Source: Candidatus Microgenomates bacterium
Lineage (GTDB): Bacteria > Patescibacteriota > Microgenomatia > 2-02-FULL-39-11
Assembly (NCBI GenBank): GCA_022866885.1
Contig: JALHWS010000003.1
Coordinates: 1-24,348 of the forward strand
DNA length: 24,348 bases
Direction: 5' to 3'
Both the position numbers and the translations under genes were made by a program. Position 1 is the stretch's first letter, and each line of letters begins with the position of its first letter. Shown in pieces: positions 1-5,859 of the stretch. The notes below the pieces were generated by a model. That model was given only the letters and a program-made list of their open reading frames with translations. It had not been told where the DNA came from and searched no databases.

Positions 1-856
1 CGGGTTCTAGCCGCAGGTGCTTTGCGCCGCCGGCCGTGCGAACGCGCTGTTCGTCGAGATACACGGGATTGGTGCGTCCGTGGGTCCAGGCATCGATCAT
101 GTCGTCGTAGTGTCTCGACCCCGGCTGTCCCGATTGCCCGGTGGTTATCTGCCAGCGGGAGTTGCTCTGGTCCCCGAGGTCGGACACCATCCGGTAGACC
201 GGTCCCCAAACCCCCGTGAACGGGTCGGTCGGCATGTAGCCGGTCTGGGTGACGGTTTCGCTGAAGGAATCCGGCATGACCATGACGACCGGGTACGACG
301 GAATTCCAACGTGGATGGTGACCGTGGTGCTTACGGTCACTCCACCCTTCGGAGCGGCGTAGCCAATAAAGCTCCAGTCTCCTTCCACGGTAAAATACCC
401 GCTAAATTCGACATACGCCATGGCTACGGTTCCGCCAGCGCTTTTTAGATTGCACCAATAAAAATCTTCAGTCGTGCCCGTGATGACACGGCTGCAGCTA
501 TCGTTACCGCTCCATGTCGAGTGGTATATGCTCGTAACTGAATACGATTTAGAGATGGACAGAAGCAACGAATTGTCCGTCGGTCGATCGGTCAGAACCT
601 GGAATCCCAGCCACAAACTGGTTCCTGTATATGGCACGAAGCTTGGAGCCCCATACCATTCCACGGCAATTATTTCTGCCGGATTTTCGACCAACTGCAA
701 CTCCTGCCCGGCCTGTTGCGCGGCGACGGCTTCGGCCTGCTGCGCAACTGCGACGCTGGTGCCCCCTCGGGCAAGAGCCAGCACGATTAAGACGGCCACC
801 AGCCCGAGGGCGATGGCCAACGACAAAACGATCGAACGCTTTCCTGTGGCGTTCAT
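1..856 (-). CDS. Secreted protein with penicillin-acylase-type C-terminal tail (3' end missing)
   Basis: I translated the minus strand from the ATG at 856; it stays open for 285 codons and leaves the window without a stop. Residues 1-40 form a signal peptide or membrane anchor (Lys-Arg, then a long Leu/Val/Ala stretch, then an Ala/Gln-rich linker). Residues ~50-195 look like a Thr/Ser/Tyr-rich beta domain with two cysteines (121 and 135). From about residue 200 the sequence reads like the end of penicillin acylases (Ntn-hydrolase family): YRMVSDLGD, then TTGQSGQPGS, HYDDMIDAW and a final LRLEP. The catalytic core of an acylase (about 700 residues with a nucleophilic Ser) is absent, so this is a chimera or shuffled domain, not an acylase. 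It has a strong AGGAGG ribosome site, which is rare here, and is much richer in G+C than its neighbours (40 of 60 bases at 181-240). Foreign origin is inferred; function is unknown. Confidence 0.72.
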   Translation of the reverse strand, partial: MNATGKRSIVLSLAIALGLVAVLIVLALARGGTSVAVAQQAEAVAAQQAGQELQLVENPAEIIAVEWYGAPSFVPYTGTSLWLGFQVLTDRPTDNSLLLSISKSYSVTSIYHSTWSGNDSCSRVITGTTEDFYWCNLKSAGGTVAMAYVEFSGYFTVEGDWSFIGYAAPKGGVTVSTTVTIHVGIPSYPVVMVMPDSFSETVTQTGYMPTDPFTGVWGPVYRMVSDLGDQSNSRWQITTGQSGQPGSRHYDDMIDAWTHGRTNPVYLDEQRVRTAGGAKHLRLEP

Positions 857-883
857 GATTTTCCTCCTAGTTATTTTGACTGG

Positions 884-912
884 AAAACTCGAATTGCGCA
901 TTTTCGAGTTTT
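884..912 (-). terminator. Hairpin with T-run just upstream of the 856 gene
   Basis: A perfect 10-bp inverted repeat (AAAACTCGAA / TTCGAGTTTT) with a 9-base loop ends in a short T-run in either reading direction. It sits 28 bases before the start codon of the secreted-protein gene, in its 5' untranslated region. It could be a weak terminator or attenuator, or a stability hairpin. Confidence 0.4.
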
Positions 913-951
913 TGGCGGACGAGACCGATGACTTGCCCACTAAACTTTACC

Positions 952-973
952 AATAAAAACGGCTTCACAGCCG
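952..973 (-). terminator. Intrinsic terminator on the minus strand
   Basis: On the minus strand the sequence reads CGGCT-GTGA-AGCCG followed by TTTTTATT, a short GC-rich stem with a U-tract. It lies between the promoter at 1232-1260 and the gene starting at 856. It could end a separate small RNA or act as an attenuator of that gene. Confidence 0.5.
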
Positions 974-1182
974 GAATTTTTTGTTTTTTTATATCCAAGT
1001 AAGCCAAAAGAGAGATTTGATGGTTGAATAAACGAATAGATGATCCAACCCCTCTTCCGGCTTACTTGAATACTTTTTTGTCCTTATATTTGCTTTTGGG
1101 ATGTTAAAGAGCGAATTTCAGCGGTTTCATCTGCCCAGGCGCGAATAGTGCCTGTGCGATAAAGCCACTGATTTTAGCCACA

Positions 1183-1219
1183 AAAAAGACCTCTTGGTTT
1201 ATTATGCCTGAGGCTTTTT
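1183..1219. terminator. Bidirectional terminator-like hairpin
   Basis: AAAAAG-A-CCTC pairs with GAGGCTTTTT, leaving one bulged A, and has T-runs on both strands. On the minus strand it comes within about 10 bases of the predicted start of transcription, so it would stop or pause RNA polymerase very early. On the plus strand it would stop transcription heading toward the relB promoter. Confidence 0.4.
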
Positions 1220-1231
1220 AGTAGTCTGAGC

Positions 1232-1260
1232 AGTGTACCCTATAGTATATAGTTTGTCAA
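1232..1260 (-). promoter_or_regulatory. Sigma70-type promoter toward the 856 gene / candidate RNA
   Basis: On the minus strand, TTGACA (1260-1255), 17 bases, then TACACT (1237-1232). Predicted transcription start is near 1225. It stands back to back with the relB promoter at 1282-1310. Confidence 0.6.
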
Positions 1261-1281
1261 GTCTGAGGAAGGTTTTCCTAA

Positions 1282-1310
1282 TTGACAGGATAATACCAAA
1301 CCATTATAAT
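1282..1310 (+). promoter_or_regulatory. Perfect consensus promoter of the relBE-type operon
   Basis: TTGACA (1282-1287), exactly 17 bases, TATAAT (1305-1310). The ATG at 1319 lies only 8 bases after the -10 box, so transcription should start at or just before the start codon and give a leaderless mRNA. Confidence 0.75.
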
Positions 1311-1318
1311 TGTATTAT

Positions 1319-1612
1319 ATGAACACATCAGACAGAGTCATTTTACAGGTTCCCATGTCAAGAACGCTTAAAGAGCAGGCAGAAATTGCCGCTCTTGATC
1401 AGGGATTTTCTTCATTGCAGGAAATCATCAGGGTTATATTAAACAGATTTACCGCCAAAGAATTACAAGTAACCATTACAAATGCGGAACCAATAAAATT
1501 ATCTGCTGCTGCTAAAAAACGGTATCAGAACATGCGCGAAGATTTCCGGCAAAAACGTAAGGTATATCTGGCAGAAAATGCGGATGAGCTTGTTAGGCAA
1601 CTTAATTCATGA
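1319..1612 (+). CDS. Ribbon-helix-helix type II antitoxin (RelB-like)
   Basis: A 97-residue protein. The N-terminal strand (VILQVPMSRTLKEQAEIAA) and the following two helices fit a ribbon-helix-helix DNA-binding fold of RelB/DinJ-type antitoxins. The charged C-terminal part (KKRYQNMREDFRQKRKVY) would wrap the toxin. It overlaps the toxin gene by 4 bases (ATGA), the usual antitoxin-first arrangement with coupled translation. I chose the ATG at 1319 over a TTG at 1310 because the TTG lies in the -10 box. Such antitoxins normally repress their own operon; no obvious operator dyad is visible apart from the promoter itself. The family call rests on motif and context, and the exact subfamily is uncertain. 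Confidence 0.75.
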   Translation: MNTSDRVILQVPMSRTLKEQAEIAALDQGFSSLQEIIRVILNRFTAKELQVTITNAEPIKLSAAAKKRYQNMREDFRQKRKVYLAENADELVRQLNS

Positions 1613-1875
1613 AAATATATTACCACCGGCGGTTTCTCAAACATTACAAAAAACGTATTTTTCCATCCTCATCTTTAAGTAAACGGTTTTCCGAAAGACT
1701 TAGTCTTTTTATGGTCGATTCTGACAATGAAATACTTAAAGATCACCCTTTAACGGGTGATCTGGAAGATTACCGCGCTTTCTCAATTACCGGAGATATT
1801 CGTGCTGTTTATTACATAGAGAACAATGAAATTCACTTATACGACATCGGTACTCACAATCAGGTTTATAAATAG
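1609..1875 (+). CDS. RelE/YafQ-family mRNA interferase toxin
   Basis: An 88-residue basic protein. It carries the N-terminal KIYYHRRFLKHYKKR segment and the C-terminal block FSITGDIRAVYYIENN...LYDIGTHNQVY, which is typical of the RelE/StbE/YafQ group of ribosome-dependent endoribonucleases that cut mRNA in the A site. The HPLTGDLEDYRAFSI stretch matches the family's hairpin before the active-site strands. C-terminal His and Tyr residues are present, as expected for catalysis. It forms an operon with the upstream antitoxin (4-base overlap) and is followed by a weak terminator. It looks full length and intact. Confidence 0.85.
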   Translation: MKIYYHRRFLKHYKKRIFPSSSLSKRFSERLSLFMVDSDNEILKDHPLTGDLEDYRAFSITGDIRAVYYIENNEIHLYDIGTHNQVYK

Positions 1876-1877
1876 TT

Positions 1878-1902
1878 TTCTGCTGTTTCAGTAGAATCTT
1901 TT
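1878..1902 (+). terminator. Terminator after the toxin gene
   Basis: TTCTGCTG-TTT-CAGTAGAA forms an 8-bp stem with one G-U pair and is followed by TCTTTT. It is the only stem-plus-T-run between the toxin gene and the next promoter. Confidence 0.5.
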
Positions 1903-1907
1903 ACCCG

Positions 1908-1935
1908 TTGATTTTTAGGCTCGTACCGGTATAAT
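1908..1935 (+). promoter_or_regulatory. Promoter of the SAM-hydrolase-like gene
   Basis: TTGATT (1908-1913), 16 bases, TATAAT (1930-1935). The ATG at 1948 is 12 bases after the -10 box, leaving a leader of about 5 bases. Confidence 0.65.
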
Positions 1936-1947
1936 TTAATTATCCAT

Positions 1948-2826
1948 ATGTCTCAACAGGATATATCAAGTTGGCAATATCAGGAATCCGGAGATATCAA
2001 ATCCGGTTCGCTCCATATCGAAGTCATCGCCGATTACGGCGGCGGACATACCACCGATCACGCTTTTGCCGAAGTCCGCAACCATTTTTTGAGGTTTGAT
2101 AAAGACGGAAAAATAAATCTGATTACCGAACACCCCGTTTACGCTTTTTCCACCATTGAAACCGGATTTTGGATTGCCCAGGAAGGGCTTCATAGCGAAC
2201 ACAAAAACCTGATTATTTTTTCCAATACCGCTCCCCGCGGAGACATCAGCTGGAACGGGGAGGAAAAGCAACGGTTTGTCTGCGGTATTTTGGATAACGG
2301 CATCCCGATTTTTGCCGTCGACGCCGGCTATAATCTTTCTTTTATCAAAAACAGGCTGAAAGGGCTTTGGGAGGTAAAAGTGCCAAATATCGGCACCCAG
2401 TTTCGCTCACGTGATTATTACCCGGAAGCGACGATGGCAATCCTTCATGGTGATAAAACCAAAATCGGCGAGCCGGTCGACTTGTTAAAAATTCCCGATG
2501 TGCCGCCTTTTAAACTGGCTTCAGTCGACGGTTACGGTAATTTAAAAACCACTATCAAAAAAGAGTACCTTAAAGAAGAAGTCCTGAAGTCAACGATTTT
2601 ACGGATTACCGTCAACAAATACTCGCATTTCGTCCTCAACACCCTGATCCCGGATGTACAGGGTAGAATTTACGATCTGTGTTTATTGCAAGGCTCTTCA
2701 GGCGGCAAGCAGGGAAATTACCTGGAGATAGTCCGTTTAATGGCCAGAGCTTGTGATGACTACAAAGTACAGGGACCTTGGGATGATATGGGTCCGATTA
2801 AAATTGAGCCGGTAAATCTTAACTGA
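1948..2826 (+). CDS. Divergent SAM hydroxide adenosyltransferase-like protein (DUF62 family)
   Basis: A 292-residue soluble protein that I assign tentatively to the SAM hydrolase/chlorinase-fluorinase (DUF62) family. In that family S-adenosylmethionine is split to adenosine and methionine. Supporting blocks: IEVIADYGGGHTTDHAFAEV near residue 25 (like the N-terminal Asp-Phe-Gly region), ILDNG at 114-118 (like PDNG), FRSRDYYPEATMAIL at 152-166 (like FHGRDIFAPAAA) and SVDGYGNLKTTI at 192-203 (like VDRFGNLITNI). The family's catalytic His in FHGRD appears to be Arg here, and the Asp-Pro-Gly segment reads SNTAPRGD (93-99), so activity may be altered or lost. It has its own promoter and no Shine-Dalgarno. 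The fold assignment is moderately sure; the activity is not. Confidence 0.5.
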   Translation: MSQQDISSWQYQESGDIKSGSLHIEVIADYGGGHTTDHAFAEVRNHFLRFDKDGKINLITEHPVYAFSTIETGFWIAQEGLHSEHKNLIIFSNTAPRGDISWNGEEKQRFVCGILDNGIPIFAVDAGYNLSFIKNRLKGLWEVKVPNIGTQFRSRDYYPEATMAILHGDKTKIGEPVDLLKIPDVPPFKLASVDGYGNLKTTIKKEYLKEEVLKSTILRITVNKYSHFVLNTLIPDVQGRIYDLCLLQGSSGGKQGNYLEIVRLMARACDDYKVQGPWDDMGPIKIEPVNLN

Positions 2827-2869
2827 TGAAAACCTTCTACCTCTTTATTCGCTTGACTTTTTCTTCTCC

Positions 2870-2898
2870 TTGCAAAAAAATTGGTAACATCTCATAAT
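2870..2898 (+). promoter_or_regulatory. Promoter of prs
   Basis: TTGCAA (2870-2875), 17 bases, CATAAT (2893-2898). The start codon at 2908 follows 9 bases later, predicting a 0-3 base leader. Confidence 0.55.
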
Positions 2899-2907
2899 AA
2901 TAGAGAG

Positions 2908-3816
2908 ATGGAATCAGTCATTTTTTCCGGCAATTCTAATCCTCTGTTGGCCCTGCAAATTTCGAAGCTGCTTGATAAAACCTTAGGTAAGGTAGAGATC
3001 ATCCGTTTTGCCGACTCTGAGTGCCGGGTGAGGATTGAAGAAGAAGTGGAGGGAAAAGACGTTTTCATCATCCAGTCTTTGGTCAATCCGGTTGATGAAA
3101 ACCTGATGGAACTGCTTTTGATGGGCGATGCGGTTAAACGGGGTGAGCCGCGGAAATTGGTTGCCGTTTTGCCGTATCATGGTTATGCCAGACAGGACAG
3201 GATGCACCGTCCCGGTGAATGCCTTTCCGCCCAGGTCGTCGCCAGACTGATTGAAGCGGCCGGTTTCGATAAATTGATCACTCTGGAGCTTCATAACGAA
3301 GCGATTATCGGCTTTTTCAAAATCCCGGTCATTCATCTTTCCGGTCTGTCGGTTTTCCGGCCGATGGTGGAAAAGATGAAAAAAGATGTAGTTATCATTA
3401 CTCCGGATGCCGGAGCCTTGAAGCGCTCCCAGCAGTTTTCGGAAGGCCTTGATCTTCCACTGGCTTTTATTGAAAAAAAACGTGATTTAGATCAAACCCA
3501 TAAAATCCTTTCCATGAGAGTAGTTGGTGAAGTGAAAGATAAAATCGCGGTCATTGTCGATGACGTCATCGTCACCGGAGGCACATTGGTAAATGCCGCG
3601 CATCTTCTGAAGCAAAAAGGCGCCAAACAGGTGATCGCCATGGCCACTCACGCTGATTTCGTCGGAGGCGCGGATAAAATATTACAGGAAAGTCCGGTTG
3701 ATAAAATCTGGGTGACGGATACGATTCAGGTGCCACCCGAACTGCAGTTTCCCAAACTTTCGATTTTTCCGATTGCTTCAATTATCGCTTCCACCATCCA
3801 AAAGATGGTAAAATGA
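2908..3816 (+). CDS. prs: Ribose-phosphate pyrophosphokinase (PRPP synthetase)
   Basis: Makes 5-phosphoribosyl-1-pyrophosphate from ribose 5-phosphate and ATP, the entry to nucleotide, histidine and NAD synthesis. The 302 residues match the usual ~310-residue family length. Visible signatures are FADSECRVRI (34-43), YHGYARQDR (90-98, ATP-binding flexible loop), ITPDAGALKRS (164-174) and the PRPP-binding loop VDDVIVTGGTL (217-227). I place the start at the ATG at 2908; a TTG nine codons upstream would fall in the promoter. It stands alone behind its own promoter. The stop codon is inside a hairpin (3813-3831) at the edge of the GIY-YIG unit. Confidence 0.95.
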   Translation: MESVIFSGNSNPLLALQISKLLDKTLGKVEIIRFADSECRVRIEEEVEGKDVFIIQSLVNPVDENLMELLLMGDAVKRGEPRKLVAVLPYHGYARQDRMHRPGECLSAQVVARLIEAAGFDKLITLELHNEAIIGFFKIPVIHLSGLSVFRPMVEKMKKDVVIITPDAGALKRSQQFSEGLDLPLAFIEKKRDLDQTHKILSMRVVGEVKDKIAVIVDDVIVTGGTLVNAAHLLKQKGAKQVIAMATHADFVGGADKILQESPVDKIWVTDTIQVPPELQFPKLSIFPIASIIASTIQKMVK

Positions 3817-3831
3817 CTCCAGAGGAGTCAT
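3813..3831 (+). terminator. Hairpin over the prs stop codon
   Basis: ATGACTCC-AGA-GGAGTCAT is a perfect 8-bp stem with a 3-base loop. It contains the prs TGA stop and overlaps the left hairpin repeat of the GIY-YIG unit by five bases. There is no T-run, so it may be a 3' end stabiliser or part of the mobile unit, not a true terminator. Confidence 0.35.
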
Positions 3832-3851
3832 CCTGAACTTGTTTCAGGATC
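3827..3851 (+). repeat. Left hairpin repeat of the GIY-YIG unit
   Basis: A 25-base hairpin: ATCCTGAA and TTCAGGAT pair around a 5-base loop. Its inverted partner is at 4156-4180, with 22 of 25 positions identical. The two together bracket the GIY-YIG gene. Confidence 0.75.
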
Positions 3852-3860
3852 CTTCTCTTT

Positions 3861-4151
3861 ATGAGTCATTCTTACTATATTTATATTATTTCCAATTACA
3901 CAAATAAAGTGTTATATACTGGTGTTACTAGAGATTTAAGAAGACGTATTTACGAACATAAGAATGAGCTAATTGATGGATTTAGCAAGAAATATAAATT
4001 AAGGAAGTTAATTTACTTTGAGGAATATATCAGTATTCATGAGGCAATAGTAAGAGAGAAACAATTAAAGAATTGGCATAGAGAATGGAAAATGAATTTG
4101 ATACAATCAAAAAATCCAAGTTATAAAGATCTTTCTTATTTATTGGATTAA
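3861..4151 (+). CDS. Small GIY-YIG endonuclease-domain protein
   Basis: A 96-residue protein made almost entirely of a GIY-YIG nuclease domain. YYIYIISN (5-12) corresponds to the GIY strand, VLYTGVT (17-23) to the YIG strand, RDLRRRIYEH (24-33) carries the catalytic Arg region, and EAIVREKQLKNW (61-72) provides the acidic helix. Proteins of this size (the UPF0213/YhbQ type) cleave DNA or are of unknown role. Its base composition is visibly AT-richer than prs and recR on either side. It is enclosed by inverted hairpin repeats at 3827-3851 and 4156-4180, so the whole block looks like an inserted unit between prs and recR. No Shine-Dalgarno or clear promoter is seen. Confidence 0.85.
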   Translation: MSHSYYIYIISNYTNKVLYTGVTRDLRRRIYEHKNELIDGFSKKYKLRKLIYFEEYISIHEAIVREKQLKNWHREWKMNLIQSKNPSYKDLSYLLD

Positions 4152-4155
4152 TAAA

Positions 4156-4180
4156 GATGCTGAAACGAGTTCAGCATGAC
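4156..4180 (-). repeat. Right hairpin repeat of the GIY-YIG unit
   Basis: The inverted partner of 3827-3851. It differs at three positions. Two of these are the two sides of one base pair in the hairpin (C-G became G-C), so the stem is kept despite the change. Confidence 0.75.
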
Positions 4181-4203
4181 AGATTAATTAATAAATAATA
4201 ACA

Positions 4204-4839
4204 ATGAGGATATTACCAAGATCAGTCGAGAAACTAATTGAATCTTTTTCCCGCCTTCCCGGTATCGGGCCAAAAACCGCCGGCCGGTTGACTTTTTACC
4301 TTCTTCATGTGCCGCAGACAGAGCTGGATAATTTCTCCGATGCCATCAAAAATTTGAAGCTCCAGACGGTCTATTGTTCAAAGTGTTTCAATATCGGAGA
4401 GACCGATCCCTGCGTCATCTGCAGCAGTCTGGATAGGGACGAGGATCTTGTTTGCGTCGTCGAACAGCCGATTGATATCTTGTCGATCGAAAAGACTGGC
4501 AAATATAAAGGCGTGTACCACGTTTTACATGGGCGGATTGATCCTCTCAACAATATCGGTCCCGACGAAATTAGGATTTCCGAACTGATAAAAAGAGTAA
4601 AGACCGGGCATATCAGAGAAATTATTCTGGCGACCAATCCCAATATGGAAGGAGAAGCCACAGCAATGTATATTAACCGGGAACTTAAAACCTTGTCCTC
4701 CGAAGCGGGATCCCGCTCTGCGGGAAACCAAGGACCGATTGTGACGAGAATCGCGCATGGGCTTCCTGTTGGGGGAGATATCGAATATGCCGATGAAGTG
4801 ACTCTGACGAAAGCAATGGAGGGGAGAAGGGAATATTAA
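4204..4839 (+). CDS. recR: Recombination mediator protein RecR
   Basis: Works with RecF and RecO to load RecA at single-strand gaps. The order of domains is normal: a helix-hairpin-helix (RLPGIGPKTAGRLTFYLL, ~17-34), a C4 zinc finger (CSKCFNIGETDPCVIC, ~58-73), a Toprim domain (VVEQPIDILSIEKTGKYKGVYHVLHG) and the closing RIAHGLPVGGDIEYADEVT block. At 211 residues it is about 12 longer than typical. The excess is SSEAGSRSAGNQ (~164-175), placed before TRIAHG and encoded by a GC-rich palindrome (4705-4725). It overlaps the next gene by one base (TAATG). Upstream lies the GIY-YIG unit; no Shine-Dalgarno is visible. Confidence 0.95.
   Translation: MRILPRSVEKLIESFSRLPGIGPKTAGRLTFYLLHVPQTELDNFSDAIKNLKLQTVYCSKCFNIGETDPCVICSSLDRDEDLVCVVEQPIDILSIEKTGKYKGVYHVLHGRIDPLNNIGPDEIRISELIKRVKTGHIREIILATNPNMEGEATAMYINRELKTLSSEAGSRSAGNQGPIVTRIAHGLPVGGDIEYADEVTLTKAMEGRREY
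4703..4727 (+). repeat. Palindromic insertion inside recR
   Basis: It contains the perfect 12-base palindrome GCGGGATCCCGC (4705-4716) overlapping the hairpin TCCCGC-TCT-GCGGGA (4711-4725). The same 12-base palindrome core occurs in the repeat inside cysS (around 6990-7000). It adds residues absent from RecR of E. coli and Bacillus and keeps the frame. Confidence 0.6.
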
Positions 4840-5141
4840 TGTTAAATAAAAAAATACTTCTTAATGCTTTGAAAAACGTTCCCGATCCCGAGCTGGGGAT
4901 TTCGGTCGTCGATCTGGGCTTGATTTATGATGTCCGTCCTGATAAAAAAGGAAATGTAGAGGTAGTGATGACCTTAACGACCATGGGTTGCCCGCTTTTT
5001 TCATTGATGGAAGAGCCGATCAAAGAAGAATTGTATAAGATCAAAGGAGTGAAAAAGGTGACCGTCGAATTGACTTTTGACCCGCCATGGTCGATTGACC
5101 GGATGAGCAAGGAAGCGAAGATAAAATTAGGTTTTCTTTAA
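4839..5141 (+). CDS. DUF59/MIP18-family metal-sulfur cluster assembly factor
   Basis: A 100-residue protein of the PaaD/SufT/MIP18 type, thought to help Fe-S cluster assembly or delivery. It shows the family pattern NVPDPELGISVVDLGLIYDV (14-33), the conserved Cys in LTTMGCPLF (near residue 51) and VELTFDPPWSIDRMS (74-88). It starts on the last base of the recR stop codon (TAATG), so its translation is coupled to recR. No other Fe-S assembly genes are in the window. The family is clear; the client protein is not known. Confidence 0.9.
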   Translation: MLNKKILLNALKNVPDPELGISVVDLGLIYDVRPDKKGNVEVVMTLTTMGCPLFSLMEEPIKEELYKIKGVKKVTVELTFDPPWSIDRMSKEAKIKLGFL

Positions 5142-5191
5142 TAATTACAAATTATAAATTACAAATTACAAACATGGCTTATGCAATTTTA

Positions 5192-5261
5192 TGTCATTGC
5201 GAGGCTACGAAGTAGCCGCGGCAATCTCGGATGGGATTGCTTCGCTTTGCTCGCAATGACA
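5192..5261 (+). repeat. TGTCATTGCGAG-type palindromic element, copy 1
   Basis: Perfect 12-bp inverted ends (TGTCATTGCGAG / CTCGCAATGACA) enclose an inner hairpin GGCTAC-GAA-GTAGCC and a shared core with GGCAATCTCGG and GGGATTGCTTCG. It is 70 bases long and ends 8 bases before the next start codon. An AT-rich run with direct AAATTACAAA repeats (5142-5175) precedes it. Confidence 0.85.
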
Positions 5262-5269
5262 GTCTAACT

Positions 5270-5776
5270 ATGTCCATCATTAAAAAAATCATCAAAGATA
5301 CTTTCGAAAGTGTCAAGGAAGGCGCCAAAGATACTTTGAAAGATTCGGCTAAGCAACTGGCCAAGACTATCAGTCCGACAGAGATGCTTAAACAGGCCAC
5401 GGGCGGGCAAAAAGGAAGCAGCGAATTTACCGAATACCTGAAAAAACTGGGACCGAATTTATCAGCGGAGGAAGCGGCCAAAAGAGCCGCCGAACTGAAA
5501 AGTACCGAGCAAACCGATCTTGAAAAGACCAGAAAAGTGATTCAGTCGGCCATTCCGGCGCACTTGCGGCCTATTCCTAAACCTTCCGAGCTTCGGCCCT
5601 ACGAACAGTACTGGAAAGATCTGGAACAGAATAAGCAAAAAGCCTTAAACGCCCAAAAGTCCCAAGCAGGCGGTACCTCTGTACAAGGGAAGAAAAAGCT
5701 GCGGCTTGGGCAAACCAAACAACCGAAATCAACACCGGGTTTTGAAGCGAAAGTCAATGTGAAGCAAGGATGGTAA
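5270..5776 (+). CDS. Small charged protein of unknown function
   Basis: 168 residues, with no signal peptide or membrane segment. It is rich in Lys, Glu, Gln and Ala. An N-terminal amphipathic helix (IIKKIIKDTFESVKEGAKDT) leads into a helical middle (SEFTEYLKKLGPNLSAEEAAKRAAEL), followed by a Pro-rich piece (IPAHLRPIPKPSELRPYEQY) and a basic, low-complexity tail (GKKKLRLGQTKQPKS). I do not recognise a characterised family; the composition suggests a helical protein that may bind nucleic acid or another protein. I use the ATG at 5270; an in-frame ATG at 5231 lies inside the palindromic element. Repeats sit on both sides, so it looks like a single-gene transcript. Confidence 0.7.
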   Translation: MSIIKKIIKDTFESVKEGAKDTLKDSAKQLAKTISPTEMLKQATGGQKGSSEFTEYLKKLGPNLSAEEAAKRAAELKSTEQTDLEKTRKVIQSAIPAHLRPIPKPSELRPYEQYWKDLEQNKQKALNAQKSQAGGTSVQGKKKLRLGQTKQPKSTPGFEAKVNVKQGW

Positions 5777-5859
5777 TTGGCTGTTGGCTATTAGTCTTTA
5801 GCTTTTAGCATTAAGCAATGATTAACGACTAAAGACAAAAGACTAAAGACCAAAAACTT
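5777..5859. repeat. Low-complexity intergenic repeat block before cysS
   Basis: Iterated and inverted pieces of GTCTTTAG / CTAAAGAC (for example at 5794-5801, 5829-5836 and 5843-5850). The related string TAACGACTAAA also occurs, in reverse, inside the M24 peptidase gene near 18186-18196. No promoter is clear. Confidence 0.45.

Larger units (their letters stand above)
952..1225 (-). ncRNA. Candidate structured RNA or attenuating leader
   Basis: This 462-base gap (857-1318) holds no convincing protein gene, but on the minus strand it has a well-spaced promoter, several stems and a terminator. In transcript order: a hairpin with a U6 tail (1219-1183); a two-part stem, CAGTGG pairing with CCGCTG (one G-U) around CAGGC/GCCTG; a long hairpin at 1068-996 whose arms CAAGTAAGCC / GGCTTACTTG continue inward through G-U pairs to AAGAG/CTCTT; then the terminator at 973-952. 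I do not recognise a known family: there are no tmRNA, RNase P or SRP signatures. It is either an independent RNA of roughly 270 bases or the leader of the 856 gene. The pairing was found by eye, not by folding software. Confidence 0.35.

Noticed and set aside
17..956. Plus-strand open frames at 17-448, 22-219, 474-956 and 631-858
   Set aside because: They lie opposite the continuous 285-codon minus-strand gene, which has a signal peptide, a Shine-Dalgarno and family motifs. Long frames are expected by chance in GC-rich DNA.
1104..1181. A 25-codon minus-strand frame with a GTG start in the hairpin-rich leader
   Set aside because: No ribosome site, no recognisable peptide or codon run that would suggest an attenuator peptide, and it overlaps predicted stems. 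It may be translated but I cannot support it.
952..1225. tmRNA, RNase P RNA, SRP RNA or 6S RNA in the gene-free stretch
   Set aside because: No tRNA-like ends with CCA, no GAGGAAAGTC block, no SRP loop motif, and the fold seen by eye does not match 6S RNA.
1310..2907. TTG starts at 1310 and 2881
   Set aside because: They fall in the -10 box (1310) or between -35 and -10 (2881), so they should not be transcribed.
5231..5269. Upstream ATG at 5231 as the start of the 5270 gene
   Set aside because: These 13 codons lie mostly inside the palindromic element and add a sequence read through a repeat; the ATG at 5270 is outside it.
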